Assembly (NCBI RefSeq): GCF_019748715.1
Contig: NZ_JACLBZ010000025.1
Location: 50,041 to 114,040 of the forward strand
From: Sporosarcina aquimarina
Lineage (GTDB): Bacteria > Bacillota > Bacilli > Bacillales_A > Planococcaceae
Direction: 5' to 3'
DNA: 64,000 nucleotides
Shown: positions 44,447 through 53,668 of the stretch, in pieces
Layout: each line of letters opens with the position of its first letter
Numbering within the stretch: the first letter of the stretch is position 1
Notes under the pieces: model-generated
Databases searched by the model: none
Seen by the model: only the letters and a program-made list of their open reading frames with translations
What the model was told of the DNA's origin: nothing
Translations under genes and position numbers: made by a program

Positions 44447-44495
44447 AAAAAAGAGCTGTTACAATGGACCATTAATTGTCAAACAGCTCTTTTTT
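44447..44495 (+). terminator. Intrinsic terminator
   Basis: AAAAAAGAGCTGTT (44447-44460) is perfectly complementary to AACAGCTCTTTTTT (44482-44495). It probably works in both directions; on + it ends the PcaC-like transcript. Confidence 0.88.
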
Positions 44496-44531
44496 AGATT
44501 TAATTTAGTTCATAAAGGAGGGAATATTCTA

Positions 44532-46277
44532 ATGTTTCATCTGAATCTAAGAAGAAAAATAATGTTGGTTTCTTTTCTGTTCTTATGTATACCTGCACTT
44601 TTGATCGGGATCGTAAGCTATCAATTGTCTTTGAACAGCCTGAACGAGTCAGGAAGATTAATGTTAAAAAACAGTGTAAAGCAAGCAATTGAAACAATAA
44701 AAATGATGGATCAAGAAGTGAAGCAAGGGAATATCAGCTTGGAAGATGCACAAGAATATGTAAAAGTATCTGTTTTAGGAGAGAAGTCAGCTGACGGTAC
44801 CCGCCCTATTAATAAAAATATAGACCTCGGTGAGAATGGTTATTTTTATATTATTGATGAGCAAGGGAACCAAATTGCGGATCCATACCTGGAAGGTACG
44901 AACACTTGGGACTATCAAGACAGCGATGGAGATTACTTCTTTCAAAATATGATTAAGAATGTCCAAGCCGATGGGTCAACCTATATGGACACATTGTGGG
45001 AGCTGCCGGACAGTCCTGGTCAAATGGCGTTGAATGTCAGTTATGCGGAGTTGGAACCGACTTGGGGTTGGATTTTGAGTACGAACAGTTTCTATCAGGA
45101 TTTTAATAAAAGGGCAAAGGCGATCATGACCGCACTTGCCATTACACTTGCTTTATCTCTAGCGGTTGGGGCAGTCATTATTTATTTTTTCTCACGCAGC
45201 ATTTCCAATCCTTTGATGGCATTATCAAGTCAAGTCAAACAAGTAGCGCAAGGAAATCTCGCAGTAGATGTTCTGGAAGTGAAAAATAAGGACGAAATAG
45301 GGATACTCGTCCAAGGTTTCCAGCAAATGATACACAACGTTCGCCAATTGATTACAAAAATTACAATTACGTCGGATGAAGTTGCAGCGTCCGCAGAACA
45401 ATTAACGGCGAATGCAGAGCAAAATACAGAAGCAACTGAACATATTGTTGCAGCAATCCAGGAAGTAGATCTTGGGGCAGAAAAACAGACAGAAGGCGCG
45501 GATGTAATCGAACAGATGATGACCAGGATGGATACAGGACTGCAAGAGATTGCGACCGATTGCTTGGGCGTTTCAGGAGTGGCTCAAACCTCATCGGCGG
45601 AGGCAGAAGAAGGAAATAAGCTTTTGCAACAGTTGATAGGTCAAATGAATATGATCCGCACGACGGCCGCAGAGTCTAGTTCATCGATTGAAAAATTAAA
45701 AGTTCACTCTGAGAAAATCGGTACGATCGTAGAAGTCATAGGAAATATCGCCAAGCAGACAAATTTACTAGCTTTGAATGCGGCGATTGAAGCAGCGAGG
45801 GCTGGTGAACATGGAAATGGATTCGCTGTTGTTGCCAATGAAGTCCGTGTCCTGGCAGATCAATCTACAGAATCTGTGCAGCATGTTACAAACTTAGTCA
45901 TGGAAATTCAGAATGAAACAGATAACTCAGTTGTAGGCATGAATGGAGTAAATGTAGAAGTGGGCAGCGGGATCAAAATCGTTAATGAGACCGAACGAAG
46001 GTTTGAGTCCATTTTGAATTCGTTAAACCAAGTTGCCGGCCAAATTCAAGGCGTAGCAACCACAACGCAACAAATGTCGGGAAACAGCGGGCGAATCACG
46101 GTCTCAGTTAAAGAGTTGAATCAAATCGCTAGGGATTCCTCCAACCATTCCCGTAGTGTAGCAGCGTCCAGTGAAGAGCAACTTGCCTCTATGGAGGAAA
46201 TTGCTGCTTCAGCTTTTTCATTGTCCCGTATATCAGAGGAACTCCAAACATTAATTGGGGAGTTCAAAGTAAAATGA
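44532..46277 (+). CDS. Methyl-accepting chemotaxis protein with Cache sensor
   Basis: A 581-residue transmembrane chemoreceptor. The order is TM1 (about 11-30), an extracellular single-Cache-like sensor (about 35-190, with [20 protein letters not shown]), TM2 (about 196-217), a HAMP domain (about 218-272) and a long cytoplasmic coiled-coil signalling domain. The hairpin tip includes [20 protein letters not shown] near 415-434. The ATG follows AAAGGAGGGAA. Placed inside the operator-linked catabolic cluster, it may sense the growth substrate or a related carboxylate, but no operator copy precedes it directly. Confidence 0.92.
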   Translation: MFHLNLRRKIMLVSFLFLCIPALLIGIVSYQLSLNSLNESGRLMLKNSVKQAIETIKMMDQEVKQGNISLEDAQEYVKVSVLGEKSADGTRPINKNIDLGENGYFYIIDEQGNQIADPYLEGTNTWDYQDSDGDYFFQNMIKNVQADGSTYMDTLWELPDSPGQMALNVSYAELEPTWGWILSTNSFYQDFNKRAKAIMTALAITLALSLAVGAVIIYFFSRSISNPLMALSSQVKQVAQGNLAVDVLEVKNKDEIGILVQGFQQMIHNVRQLITKITITSDEVAASAEQLTANAEQNTEATEHIVAAIQEVDLGAEKQTEGADVIEQMMTRMDTGLQEIATDCLGVSGVAQTSSAEAEEGNKLLQQLIGQMNMIRTTAAESSSSIEKLKVHSEKIGTIVEVIGNIAKQTNLLALNAAIEAARAGEHGNGFAVVANEVRVLADQSTESVQHVTNLVMEIQNETDNSVVGMNGVNVEVGSGIKIVNETERRFESILNSLNQVAGQIQGVATTTQQMSGNSGRITVSVKELNQIARDSSNHSRSVAASSEEQLASMEEIAASAFSLSRISEELQTLIGEFKVK

Positions 46278-46398
46278 TTAATGGGCAGGTGAGGAGCTCG
46301 GCGTCCTGATTTTGGGACGAATCTTTGTAACGGTTTTCAAAGTATTGAATGATCAGTGAAAGATATTGGGCGCTTATATTTTAATTAGACGAAATGGT

Positions 46399-46435
46399 AA
46401 AACAACGCGATGCAAGATTTGTACGCGTTGTTTTT
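46399..46435 (+). terminator. Intrinsic terminator of the chemoreceptor gene
   Basis: AAAACAACGCG (46399-46409) pairs with CGCGTTGTTTT (46424-46434), ending in T5. From 46436 to 46628 I see no gene. Confidence 0.85.
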
Positions 46436-46628
46436 CGTATACAGATAGTTATTGAATATAAAGTAAAATGGAACTGAGCCGTGAAAACGTTTAATTTGAT
46501 CAACTGATCTTATGTGGATAAACAATGAAATATGACTTTAATCTATTATTTAAATAGTCCGTTGGTAATGTGTTTTTAATAGTGTATAAAAAGTAGGTTT
46601 GGACGGGTAAGAAAATCTGGATAGTATA

Positions 46629-46688
46629 TTGACAATTTTGAAAGTAGGATATATTCTGTAATACAAGTTCTTGTATGGTACATGCAAA
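46629..46688 (+). promoter_or_regulatory. Promoter and GntR-type operator, copy 2
   Basis: TTGACA (46629-46634) and TATTCT (46652-46657), spacer 17, are followed by CTTGTATGGTACATGCAAA (46670-46688). About 65 bases are nearly identical to copy 1. The BCCT transporter starts 128 bases further on, leaving a long untranslated leader. Confidence 0.75.
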
Positions 46689-46816
46689 GGGAGCGGAAAT
46701 TATGTTTGTATGTAAACGCTATCAAACATTTAGGGGAGGAGAGAGACTCAAGAGCTAAGGTTTCTTTGCATTCATATTGTGTACATGTTAATAGATTGAA
46801 CATTAGGAGGGGAATT

Positions 46817-48418
46817 ATGACGAAAAACTATTGGCAGTTTATTCGTGAAAAGGTTGATTGGCCTGTGTTCTTATTTAGTGGAGGCATACTGTTAGCATTC
46901 GTATTATTTTCATTCTTTAAAGTGGATGCAGTCAGTAATTTTGTGAATAAAGGATTTGATTTGTCCATTCGCTACTTTGGGGCTTACTGGCAATTTCTTA
47001 TGATGGCTACCTTTGTTGTTGGAGCGGTATTAGCAGTATCAAAGTACGGCAAAGTCCGTCTTGGTGACGCAAAAAAACCCGAAATGTCTTATTTTAAATG
47101 GGTAGCTGTAATCCTGACGACTGGTCTTGGTGCAGGGGGAGTCTTTTGGGCAGCAGCTGAGCCTATGTATTACTTTCTGGATGTGCCTCCCATGCATAAA
47201 GGAATTGTAGGAGGTACCGAGGAAGCAATAGGACCCGCTTTAGCTCAGAGTTATATGTCATGGGGATTTACTGCATGGTCTGTTTACGGCGCAATAAGTG
47301 CGATTATTTTGATTTATGCGCACAAGCATAAAGGAATGCCGCTGAAGCCTAGAACTCTGTTATATCCAATATTGAAAGAAAAAGTGTTAACGAGTAAATG
47401 GGGTGCGGCTGCCGATGTGTTTTGTATTATAGGGGCTGCAGCAGGTACGATCGGCCCAATAGGTTTTTTGGGGTTACAAGTCAGCTATGGGGTAAGTTCG
47501 ATTTTCGGCATACCTGATACGTTTATAACACAGCTTTCTGTGATCGTTATTTTGACAGGAGTAGTACTCGTATCCACGCTCACAGGTATTGAAAAAGGGA
47601 TTCAATTTTTAAGTAAGCTAAATGTGAATATGGTTGCGGTGATTGCCGTCTTTTTATTGTTACTGGGTCCTGGTTTATTCATTATCAATTCATTCATGTC
47701 TTCCTATGGGACGTATATTAGTGAATTTGTAAATATAAGCACATTCCGTGGCGATGAAGCGTGGCTTGGCGGTTGGATGCTGTTTTTCTTTGGATGGTTT
47801 ATAGGTTTTGGTCCATTGGTGGCATTATTCGTGGCGAGAATATCGAACGGCAGAAAAATTCGTGAAATTTTTGTAGTAGTTGCTGTCATAGCACCGGTCG
47901 TTACAAACTTTTGGTTTACTGTACTTGGTGGAACAGGTATCTTCTATGAGCTGAAAAACTTAGGTTCTGTCAGCGGACCTTTAGAAGAGGGTGGATTGCC
48001 AAGTGCGATCATCGCTATAGCAGGACAAATGCCGTTAGGAAGCATAATGCCATCTGTTTTCTTGATCTTGACGACGTTATTCGTTGTGACGACTGTAGAT
48101 TCCATGTCTTATTCCATCTCAATGGCTGTGACGGGAGACGGAAACCCACCGAAAGTTGTCCGCGTGTTTTGGGCTGTTATTATGTCCACTATCGCTACAA
48201 TTCTCATTAAAATTGGCGGTGGAGGAATCGGGGCATTACAATCCTTTGTTGTAATAGCAGCAGTTCCGGTATCGATCCTTTTACTTCCAGTTGTATGGTA
48301 TGCACCGAAAGTTGCTAGAGTGCTGGCGATTGAACAAGGGATTGTCAAAGAGGAGCAAGATATGGTCATGATCAAAGAAGTTGCAGCTGATCGGGAAACA
48401 GAATTAAAAAGCCAATAA
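46817..48418 (+). CDS. BCCT-family transporter (first copy)
   Basis: A 533-residue betaine/carnitine/choline transporter family protein with 12 hydrophobic helices. TGLGAGGVFWAAAEPMYYF (102-120) is the helix-3 signature. The helix-8 Trp-box region reads LFFFGWFIGFGPL: W327, F328 and F331 stand where BetP-type proteins have three Trp. The frame extends upstream to 46682 through the leader, but AGGAGGGG before the ATG at 46817 fixes the start. BCCT carriers move quaternary-ammonium betaines; an aromatic cage with Phe may suit a ring-shaped cation. It is about 90% identical by eye to the copy at 58672, and both follow the shared promoter/operator module. Confidence 0.92.
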   Translation: MTKNYWQFIREKVDWPVFLFSGGILLAFVLFSFFKVDAVSNFVNKGFDLSIRYFGAYWQFLMMATFVVGAVLAVSKYGKVRLGDAKKPEMSYFKWVAVILTTGLGAGGVFWAAAEPMYYFLDVPPMHKGIVGGTEEAIGPALAQSYMSWGFTAWSVYGAISAIILIYAHKHKGMPLKPRTLLYPILKEKVLTSKWGAAADVFCIIGAAAGTIGPIGFLGLQVSYGVSSIFGIPDTFITQLSVIVILTGVVLVSTLTGIEKGIQFLSKLNVNMVAVIAVFLLLLGPGLFIINSFMSSYGTYISEFVNISTFRGDEAWLGGWMLFFFGWFIGFGPLVALFVARISNGRKIREIFVVVAVIAPVVTNFWFTVLGGTGIFYELKNLGSVSGPLEEGGLPSAIIAIAGQMPLGSIMPSVFLILTTLFVVTTVDSMSYSISMAVTGDGNPPKVVRVFWAVIMSTIATILIKIGGGGIGALQSFVVIAAVPVSILLLPVVWYAPKVARVLAIEQGIVKEEQDMVMIKEVAADRETELKSQ

Positions 48419-48445
48419 GATATATTACAATAATCTAAATACTCG

Positions 48446-48503
48446 TTGACATTTGAAAAGTTAGATAATATACTCATCTCATAACTTGTATGGTACATGG
48501 TAG
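48446..48503 (+). promoter_or_regulatory. Promoter and GntR-type operator, copy 3
   Basis: TTGACA (48446-48451) and TATACT (48469-48474), spacer 17, are followed by CTTGTATGGTACATGGTAG (48485-48503). It lies 63 bases before the GntR gene and so implies autoregulation and control of the downstream enzyme operon. Confidence 0.78.
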
Positions 48504-48565
48504 GTTACTAATTCGATATGAAGAAGTTATTACCGTGGACATGATTCATACAAAGAGAGGTGATT

Positions 48566-49252
48566 GTGATTACACAGAAAATACAAACGGTCAGTATAAC
48601 GGCACAAGTTACCAATGCAATACGAGAGGCAGTTACCTCAGGAGAATACGAACCCGGAAAGCAATTGTCAGAAGCAGCGTTATCTCAGTATTACGAAGTG
48701 AGCAGGACTCCGATTAGAGAAGCGCTGAAACAATTGGAAAGAGAAGGGCTTGTCGAAATCATTCCCCGTGTAGGCACTTGTGTAAGAAAGCCGACTGAAC
48801 AAGAGCTTGATGAGCTTTTCACAGTAAAGGAAGCGTTAGAAGGATTTGCAGCAGGACTCTTGGCGGAAAGCCAGGACCCGGTAGCGATCAAAGAACTTGA
48901 AGAAGCCGTCAATTTAATGGAAGTTGCCGCCCGGAAAAATGATACGAATCTATACGTGGAAGCGAATGAACAGTTTCACGCGGCGATTCTGGCAGGAGCG
49001 AACAATTCCAAATTAAGCTATTTACTTAACTTGATGCTGAATCAAATTCCATACCAACGCTACGTCCATATAAGTATCAACGATCCAGAACGTTTAGTTA
49101 GATCGCTTAAAGAACACCAAGTGATACTAGAAGTGATTTTGAAAGGCAAACGTGATGAAGCTGAAGGCACGATGAGACGTCATGTCGAAGCAAGTGCTAA
49201 AGGATTGAAAGCAGGGATTGCCAAAAAGATGAGTGCGAGCTCAGTTAATTAG
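48566..49252 (+). CDS. GntR-family (FadR/FCD) transcriptional regulator
   Basis: A 228-residue regulator with an N-terminal GntR winged helix-turn-helix (about 5-70: GEYEPGKQLSEAAL, YEVSRTPIREALKQLEREGL) and a C-terminal all-helical FCD domain (about 80-215: FTVKEALEGFAAGLLAE, EQFHAAILAGANNSKL, EHQVILEVILKGKRDEAE). The FCD domain typically binds a small organic acid through a metal. A GTG at 48560 overlaps the ribosome binding site AGAGAGG, so GTG 48566 is preferred. It is the first gene of the monooxygenase operon. The repeated CTTGTATGGTACATG sites are its natural candidate operators. Confidence 0.92.
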   Translation: MITQKIQTVSITAQVTNAIREAVTSGEYEPGKQLSEAALSQYYEVSRTPIREALKQLEREGLVEIIPRVGTCVRKPTEQELDELFTVKEALEGFAAGLLAESQDPVAIKELEEAVNLMEVAARKNDTNLYVEANEQFHAAILAGANNSKLSYLLNLMLNQIPYQRYVHISINDPERLVRSLKEHQVILEVILKGKRDEAEGTMRRHVEASAKGLKAGIAKKMSASSVN

Positions 49253-49265
49253 GAGGAGAAACATT

Positions 49266-50414
49266 ATGAAATTTGGAGTATTTGCAAACCTATCAGGCCC
49301 AGGACGCCATGATGAATATTATAAAGTGTTGGACGAGGCTCGTGAGCAAGCGATTTATTGCGATGAAAACGGTTACGAATCTATTTGGTATACGGAACAT
49401 CATTTTGGCCACGAGGGAAATGAGTTAATCTCAAATCCGCTCATGATGGGTGCAGATATTGCAGCTCGTACAAAAAATATTCGAATTGGTCAAGCAGCAA
49501 ACGTAGCAACGTTCTGGCATCCTTTACGTTTGGCAGAAGATATTGCGATGCTTGATCAGTTGAGTAAAGGCCGAGTTGAGGTAGGATTGGCCCGTGGTTT
49601 GTACGGTCGGGAAGCAGCCAACTTGAATCCTTTATCCGATCCGAAAAATAACGATCAAAACCGAGCGGTATTCGAAGAAACACTGGAAGTCATGAAAAAA
49701 GCATGGTCTAACCGTTTCTTCTCCCATAAAGGCGAGTACTTCAATTTCCCGGCAGACGGGTTGTCATGGAAACATCCGATGAGCCCGCCTTCTCCAGAAT
49801 TCATGGATATGGAAAAAGGGGAAATCAGCAAAATCTCGCTTATGCCGAACACTTACGAAAATCGCATGCCGAACATTTGGCAAACAATTGACTCACCTCG
49901 TTCAATTGAAATCGCTGCTCAAACAGGAATTAACGGGATCTTCTGGATGCCGACTGTAAAAGAGCTGAAGCAACGTTTTGAGCTATATCGTGATAAAGCT
50001 TCTGAAGCAAGAGGTGTTGAAGTACCACTTGGCCAAGGAATTGCACTTGTGCGTGATGTCTATGTCGCAGAAACAATGGAAGAAGCCCGTGCGGATTTCG
50101 AAGAGGCTGTACTAAATACGTACCGCTGGATCTGCCATTGGAGAGGCCTCAGCAACTTGCTTGATCCGGGTGAAGTGCTGAAAGAAGGACAGGAACTTGA
50201 TTTTGACTTCTTGTTCCATAGAAATATGTTGGTTGGAACGCCGGAATACGTAGCAGGTAAGATTCAGGAACTCCAAGATGAGTTGAACTTGGAAACCTTG
50301 CTGCTATGGACAAATCACAGCACATTGCCGCATGAAAAAATCATGAAGAGCATGAAGCTATTTACGGAAGAAGTTATGCCAATATTCTCAAAAACAAAAT
50401 TGGAGGTAAATTAA
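49266..50414 (+). CDS. Luciferase-like flavin-dependent monooxygenase
   Basis: A 382-residue LLM-class protein of the bacterial-luciferase fold. Typical segments are YESIWYTEHHFGHEG near 38-52, ARTKNIRIGQAANVATFWHP near 67-86, LSKGRVEVGLARGLYGREA near 99-117, and GTPEYVAGKIQEL near 326-338. Such enzymes use reduced FMN delivered by a separate reductase; a flavin reductase is encoded at 57825. AGGAGGAG precedes the ATG at 49266; the upstream frame to 49233 overlaps gntR. Related oxygenases open N-heterocyclic rings in trigonelline (TgnB) and pyridine catabolism. A ring-cleaving role here is inferred from the neighbouring ALDH and hydrolase genes. Confidence 0.9.
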   Translation: MKFGVFANLSGPGRHDEYYKVLDEAREQAIYCDENGYESIWYTEHHFGHEGNELISNPLMMGADIAARTKNIRIGQAANVATFWHPLRLAEDIAMLDQLSKGRVEVGLARGLYGREAANLNPLSDPKNNDQNRAVFEETLEVMKKAWSNRFFSHKGEYFNFPADGLSWKHPMSPPSPEFMDMEKGEISKISLMPNTYENRMPNIWQTIDSPRSIEIAAQTGINGIFWMPTVKELKQRFELYRDKASEARGVEVPLGQGIALVRDVYVAETMEEARADFEEAVLNTYRWICHWRGLSNLLDPGEVLKEGQELDFDFLFHRNMLVGTPEYVAGKIQELQDELNLETLLLWTNHSTLPHEKIMKSMKLFTEEVMPIFSKTKLEVN

Positions 50415-50415
50415 T

Positions 50416-50994
50416 ATGTTAGAAGTTCGTAAAGTATATACAGCTATCGAAGAAACTCGTATGGAAGGTGGCAAACAATTAGACCAGCCGATCAAAATGA
50501 TCACAACGATGTTGGTTATGAAGAATCCTTGGGTTGAAAGAGGATATGTAGAAGATTTAATGCCGGAAATTAATGAGTATGCTCCTGAAATTGGAGAGAT
50601 TCTAGTGAAGGAATTATTTAAGCATATTGATTCTGCAGATGATGTAGAAGCTTTCGGTAAAGCTGCAGTAGTGGGTGTTGACGGTGAAATGGAACATGCT
50701 TCTGCTTTCATCCATACATTGAAGTTCGGTAATAAGTTCCGCGACGCTGTCGAAGGAAAAAGCATCTTGCCGTTTACGAACAAACGCGGCGGTGCAGGGA
50801 CTGCTGTACTTATTCCCATGGTACACAAAAACGAAGACTCTAAACGTTCTCACTTCCTGACTTTCGAAGCGACGATTCCAGATGCACCACGTGCAAATGA
50901 AATTGTAGTTGCAATCAGTGTTTCGACAGCTGGCCGTCCATTCCCAAGAACCGGTGACCGCCACCAAGACATGGTTGAGATGGGTCTTGCCTAA
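50416..50994 (+). CDS. AA_synth (DUF1185) family protein
   Basis: A 192-residue cytoplasmic protein that I recognise as the 'amino acid synthesis' (PF06684) family. Distinct parts are EVRKVYTAIEETRMEGGKQL near 3-22, NPWVERGYVEDLMPEINEYA near 37-56, GKAAVVGVDGEMEHASAFIH near 75-94, and KRGGAGTAVLIPMVHKNEDS near 118-137. The family name is historical and its reaction is not established to my knowledge. It starts 1 base after the monooxygenase stop and shares TAATG with the next gene, so it is strictly cotranscribed. Related proteins often lie next to LLM monooxygenases, so an accessory or ring-hydrolysis role is possible. Confidence 0.82.
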   Translation: MLEVRKVYTAIEETRMEGGKQLDQPIKMITTMLVMKNPWVERGYVEDLMPEINEYAPEIGEILVKELFKHIDSADDVEAFGKAAVVGVDGEMEHASAFIHTLKFGNKFRDAVEGKSILPFTNKRGGAGTAVLIPMVHKNEDSKRSHFLTFEATIPDAPRANEIVVAISVSTAGRPFPRTGDRHQDMVEMGLA

Positions 50995-51791
50995 TGTCAA
51001 ACATTTCGTATGATCAAGAAACCACTTTATATAAAGAAAAAGGAGTGGGAGAACCGTTAATCTTTATTCACGGTGTCGGACTGGATCATGCAATGTGGCA
51101 ACAACAAGTGAATCGTTTGTCTGCAAATTACCGCGTAATTACGTATGACATGTTGGGACACGGGGGATCATCGCATCCTCCTGGTCCTTATTCACTTTCA
51201 CAGTTTGTCGAGCAATTGTCCACGCTTGTGAATAAGCTGAAGCTTCCGAAAGTTAATATAGTAGGATTCTCCATGGGAGCAATGGTTGCACAGTCATTTG
51301 CCGCCAAATTTCCGGAGAAAATTAGAACCTTGACCATTATGAATTCGGTCGCCAACAGAACGTCCGAGCAGAGAAAAGCGATTGCTGCGAGAGTTGAAGA
51401 AGTGAAGAAATTAGGGCCGCAAGTCACAATTGAGCCTGCGATTCAGCGCTGGTTCAACCAAGAGTTTCAGGAAAAGAATCAGGAGATTGTCAATGAAGTG
51501 AGACACCGCCTCGAAACAAATAATGCAGATGGGTATATAGCTGCCTATACGTTATTTGCGACAGCGGATGAAGAGGTTTGGCAACAGTTGAAGGACATTA
51601 CAGTTCCTTCACTCATCATAACAGGCGAATATGACGTGGGTTCGACACCGGAAATGTCGCAGCAAATACATGAAAAACTATTGAATTCTGAGTTGTTGGT
51701 TGTTCCGGATACAAGACATATGTTACCTGTCGAGAAGCCGGAAATCGTAAATCAGGCGATTCATTCATTTATCCAAAAGCATGTCAATTGA
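50994..51791 (+). CDS. Alpha/beta-fold hydrolase
   Basis: A 265-residue alpha/beta hydrolase with oxyanion-loop segment FIHGVGLD near 24-31 and the catalytic triad S93 (VGFSMGAM), D214 (GEYDVG) and H242 (DTRHML). No signal peptide. It resembles 3-oxoadipate enol-lactonase-like and enamide-hydrolase-like members. In the trigonelline pathway a hydrolase cleaves the N-formyl enamine after ring opening; by position this gene is the counterpart candidate. The ATG overlaps the stop of the preceding gene (TAATG). The substrate is inferred only. Confidence 0.88.
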   Translation: MSNISYDQETTLYKEKGVGEPLIFIHGVGLDHAMWQQQVNRLSANYRVITYDMLGHGGSSHPPGPYSLSQFVEQLSTLVNKLKLPKVNIVGFSMGAMVAQSFAAKFPEKIRTLTIMNSVANRTSEQRKAIAARVEEVKKLGPQVTIEPAIQRWFNQEFQEKNQEIVNEVRHRLETNNADGYIAAYTLFATADEEVWQQLKDITVPSLIITGEYDVGSTPEMSQQIHEKLLNSELLVVPDTRHMLPVEKPEIVNQAIHSFIQKHVN

Positions 51792-51810
51792 ATGAAAGGA
51801 GTGTGCCGGG

Positions 51811-53292
51811 ATGTCATTGAAAAAATATAAAATGTATATTAACGGTGAGTGGGTAGAATCGGAAAGCGGTGAATACTTCCTCAGCTATAATCCAGCAACG
51901 GGTGAAGCTTGGTGTGAAGTCGCCAAAGGTACGGAAGAAGATGTGAATCGAGCAGTGCAAGCAGCACATGAAGCTTTTCAAAATTCGGAATGGGCTGAGA
52001 TGACCTACACAGAACGCGGTAAACTCGTGCATAAATTGGGAGAGCTGATTTCTCAAAATATTGAGAAGCTAGCGGAGTTCGAAACGAGGGATAATGGAAA
52101 ATTACTTCGGGAAATGCGCGGTCAGCTCACTTATTTACCCGAATTTTTCTATTATTACGCAGGGTTGGCGGATAAAATCCACGGCCAAACCATGCCAATA
52201 GACAAGAAGGATATTTTCGCCTTCACGACAAGAGAGCCACTAGGCGTAGTTGCGGCAATCACACCATGGAATTCGCCGCTATACCTAACTACGATTAAAT
52301 TAGCCCCAGCTTTAGTGGCAGGGAACACGATTGTCATTAAGCCATCTGAAATGACATCCGCTTCACTTCTTGAACTGATGAAGTATGTTGAAGAAGCAGG
52401 ATTTCCAAAAGGCGTTGTCAATGTAGTCACCGGTTTTGGAATGCCGGTCGGCAATACGTTGACAGCTCATCCGCTCGTAAGAAGAGTAGCCTTTACAGGC
52501 GGGAGCGAATCAGCACGTCATGTCGTTCGGAATACAGCGGAAAACTTCGCTCAAGTATCCTTGGAACTTGGCGGGAAATCACCGAATATCGTCTTTGAAG
52601 ATGCCGATCCTGAAAGCGCTGCGATGGGTATCATTGCAGGGATATTCGGAGCATCCGGACAAAGTTGTGTAGCGGGATCCCGTGCGTTGCTCCACGTGGA
52701 CATTTACGATCAAGTGCTTGAAAAGCTAGTGGAACGCGTCGAACAAATTAAAATAGGGGACCCCCTCCTAGATGATACTGAAATGGGACCACTTGCAACG
52801 GAAGCGCAACTAGAACGAGTGAAAGAATATGTGGGTATCGGCCAGGCGGAAGGCGGCAAAATCGTTATCGGCGGGAAAACCCCAGAGAATACCGACGCAG
52901 GTTGGTATTTTGAACCAACAATCATAGAGTTGATTGACCACGACGCACGTATTGCCCAAGAAGAGATTTTCGGACCTGTGTTGAGCATCATCCCATTCAA
53001 AGATGAGGAAGAAGCGATTGCTTTGGCCAATGGTACGGAATACGCCCTAGCCACAGGAATTTGGACTCGAGACGTCGCAAGAGCACACCGTGTAGCAAAA
53101 GCCGTTCACGCTGGTATCATATGGGTGAATACATACAGAAGTATTTCGCCACTTATGCCAATCGGAGGTTCGAGATTAAGCGGGCACGGAAGAGAAAGCG
53201 GTTTCGATGCAATTTATGAATATACACAAAGCAAAGCGGTTTGGATCAACACATCAAGCGAGCCTATGCCAGATCCATTCATCATGCGCTAA
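51811..53292 (+). CDS. Aldehyde dehydrogenase (first in cluster)
   Basis: A 493-residue NAD(P)-dependent aldehyde dehydrogenase with catalytic N154 (TPWNSP), E252 (LELGGKSPN) and C286 (SGQSCVAGS). The ATG follows AAAGGAGTG, 19 bases after the hydrolase gene. It is likely to oxidise an open-chain aldehyde produced by the monooxygenase, as TgnC does in the trigonelline pathway. It is only distantly similar to the second ALDH at 53669, so the two probably act at different steps. Confidence 0.92.
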   Translation: MSLKKYKMYINGEWVESESGEYFLSYNPATGEAWCEVAKGTEEDVNRAVQAAHEAFQNSEWAEMTYTERGKLVHKLGELISQNIEKLAEFETRDNGKLLREMRGQLTYLPEFFYYYAGLADKIHGQTMPIDKKDIFAFTTREPLGVVAAITPWNSPLYLTTIKLAPALVAGNTIVIKPSEMTSASLLELMKYVEEAGFPKGVVNVVTGFGMPVGNTLTAHPLVRRVAFTGGSESARHVVRNTAENFAQVSLELGGKSPNIVFEDADPESAAMGIIAGIFGASGQSCVAGSRALLHVDIYDQVLEKLVERVEQIKIGDPLLDDTEMGPLATEAQLERVKEYVGIGQAEGGKIVIGGKTPENTDAGWYFEPTIIELIDHDARIAQEEIFGPVLSIIPFKDEEEAIALANGTEYALATGIWTRDVARAHRVAKAVHAGIIWVNTYRSISPLMPIGGSRLSGHGRESGFDAIYEYTQSKAVWINTSSEPMPDPFIMR

Positions 53293-53338
53293 GCCGAAGC
53301 GGGCAATTAATATATAGAGAGAGAGAGGAGAAACCGAT

Positions 53339-53668
53339 ATGCATATTGAAAAAGCGATTCATTTGCCGGATATAGCATTCGTACGTCTCTGCAATGATCG
53401 ATTTGGAGTGAATAAAGGTCTCTACAACACAATAGACACGTTTTTCTATGATAGAGGATTTGAAGAAATTTTAGAAAGGCGTAAAAATGTGTTGGTCTTC
53501 CTTGAATATATTAAAAGAACAAGCGGAACGAAAGAGCAGCGTGTGAAATTCGGAAGTGGCGGGTTAAGCTTGAAAATCGAAGAATATTTAAAAGAAGAAA
53601 ATAAGATCATTCAAATCATGAAGTATCAATCCAATATAGCCACCACCAGCAGAAAGAGGGTAAACTAG
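53339..53668 (+). CDS. Small protein of unknown function between two ALDH genes
   Basis: A 109-residue protein that I do not recognise. It is mildly basic, without membrane helix or signal peptide. The middle reads GLYNTIDTFFYDRGFEEILE, and the C-terminal part is Lys/Glu-rich and probably helical. It has one cysteine. It is a convincing gene: a GAGAGGAG ribosome binding site precedes the ATG, and its stop codon abuts the ATG of the second ALDH (TAGATG), so translation is coupled. A regulatory, scaffold or small enzyme-subunit role is possible. Confidence 0.75.
   Translation: MHIEKAIHLPDIAFVRLCNDRFGVNKGLYNTIDTFFYDRGFEEILERRKNVLVFLEYIKRTSGTKEQRVKFGSGGLSLKIEEYLKEENKIIQIMKYQSNIATTSRKRVN

Noticed and set aside
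46682..46816. N-terminal extension of 45 codons on the first BCCT protein
   Set aside because: It begins inside the operator, lacks a ribosome binding site and is absent from the duplicate at 58672; the ATG at 46817 has AGGAGGGG.
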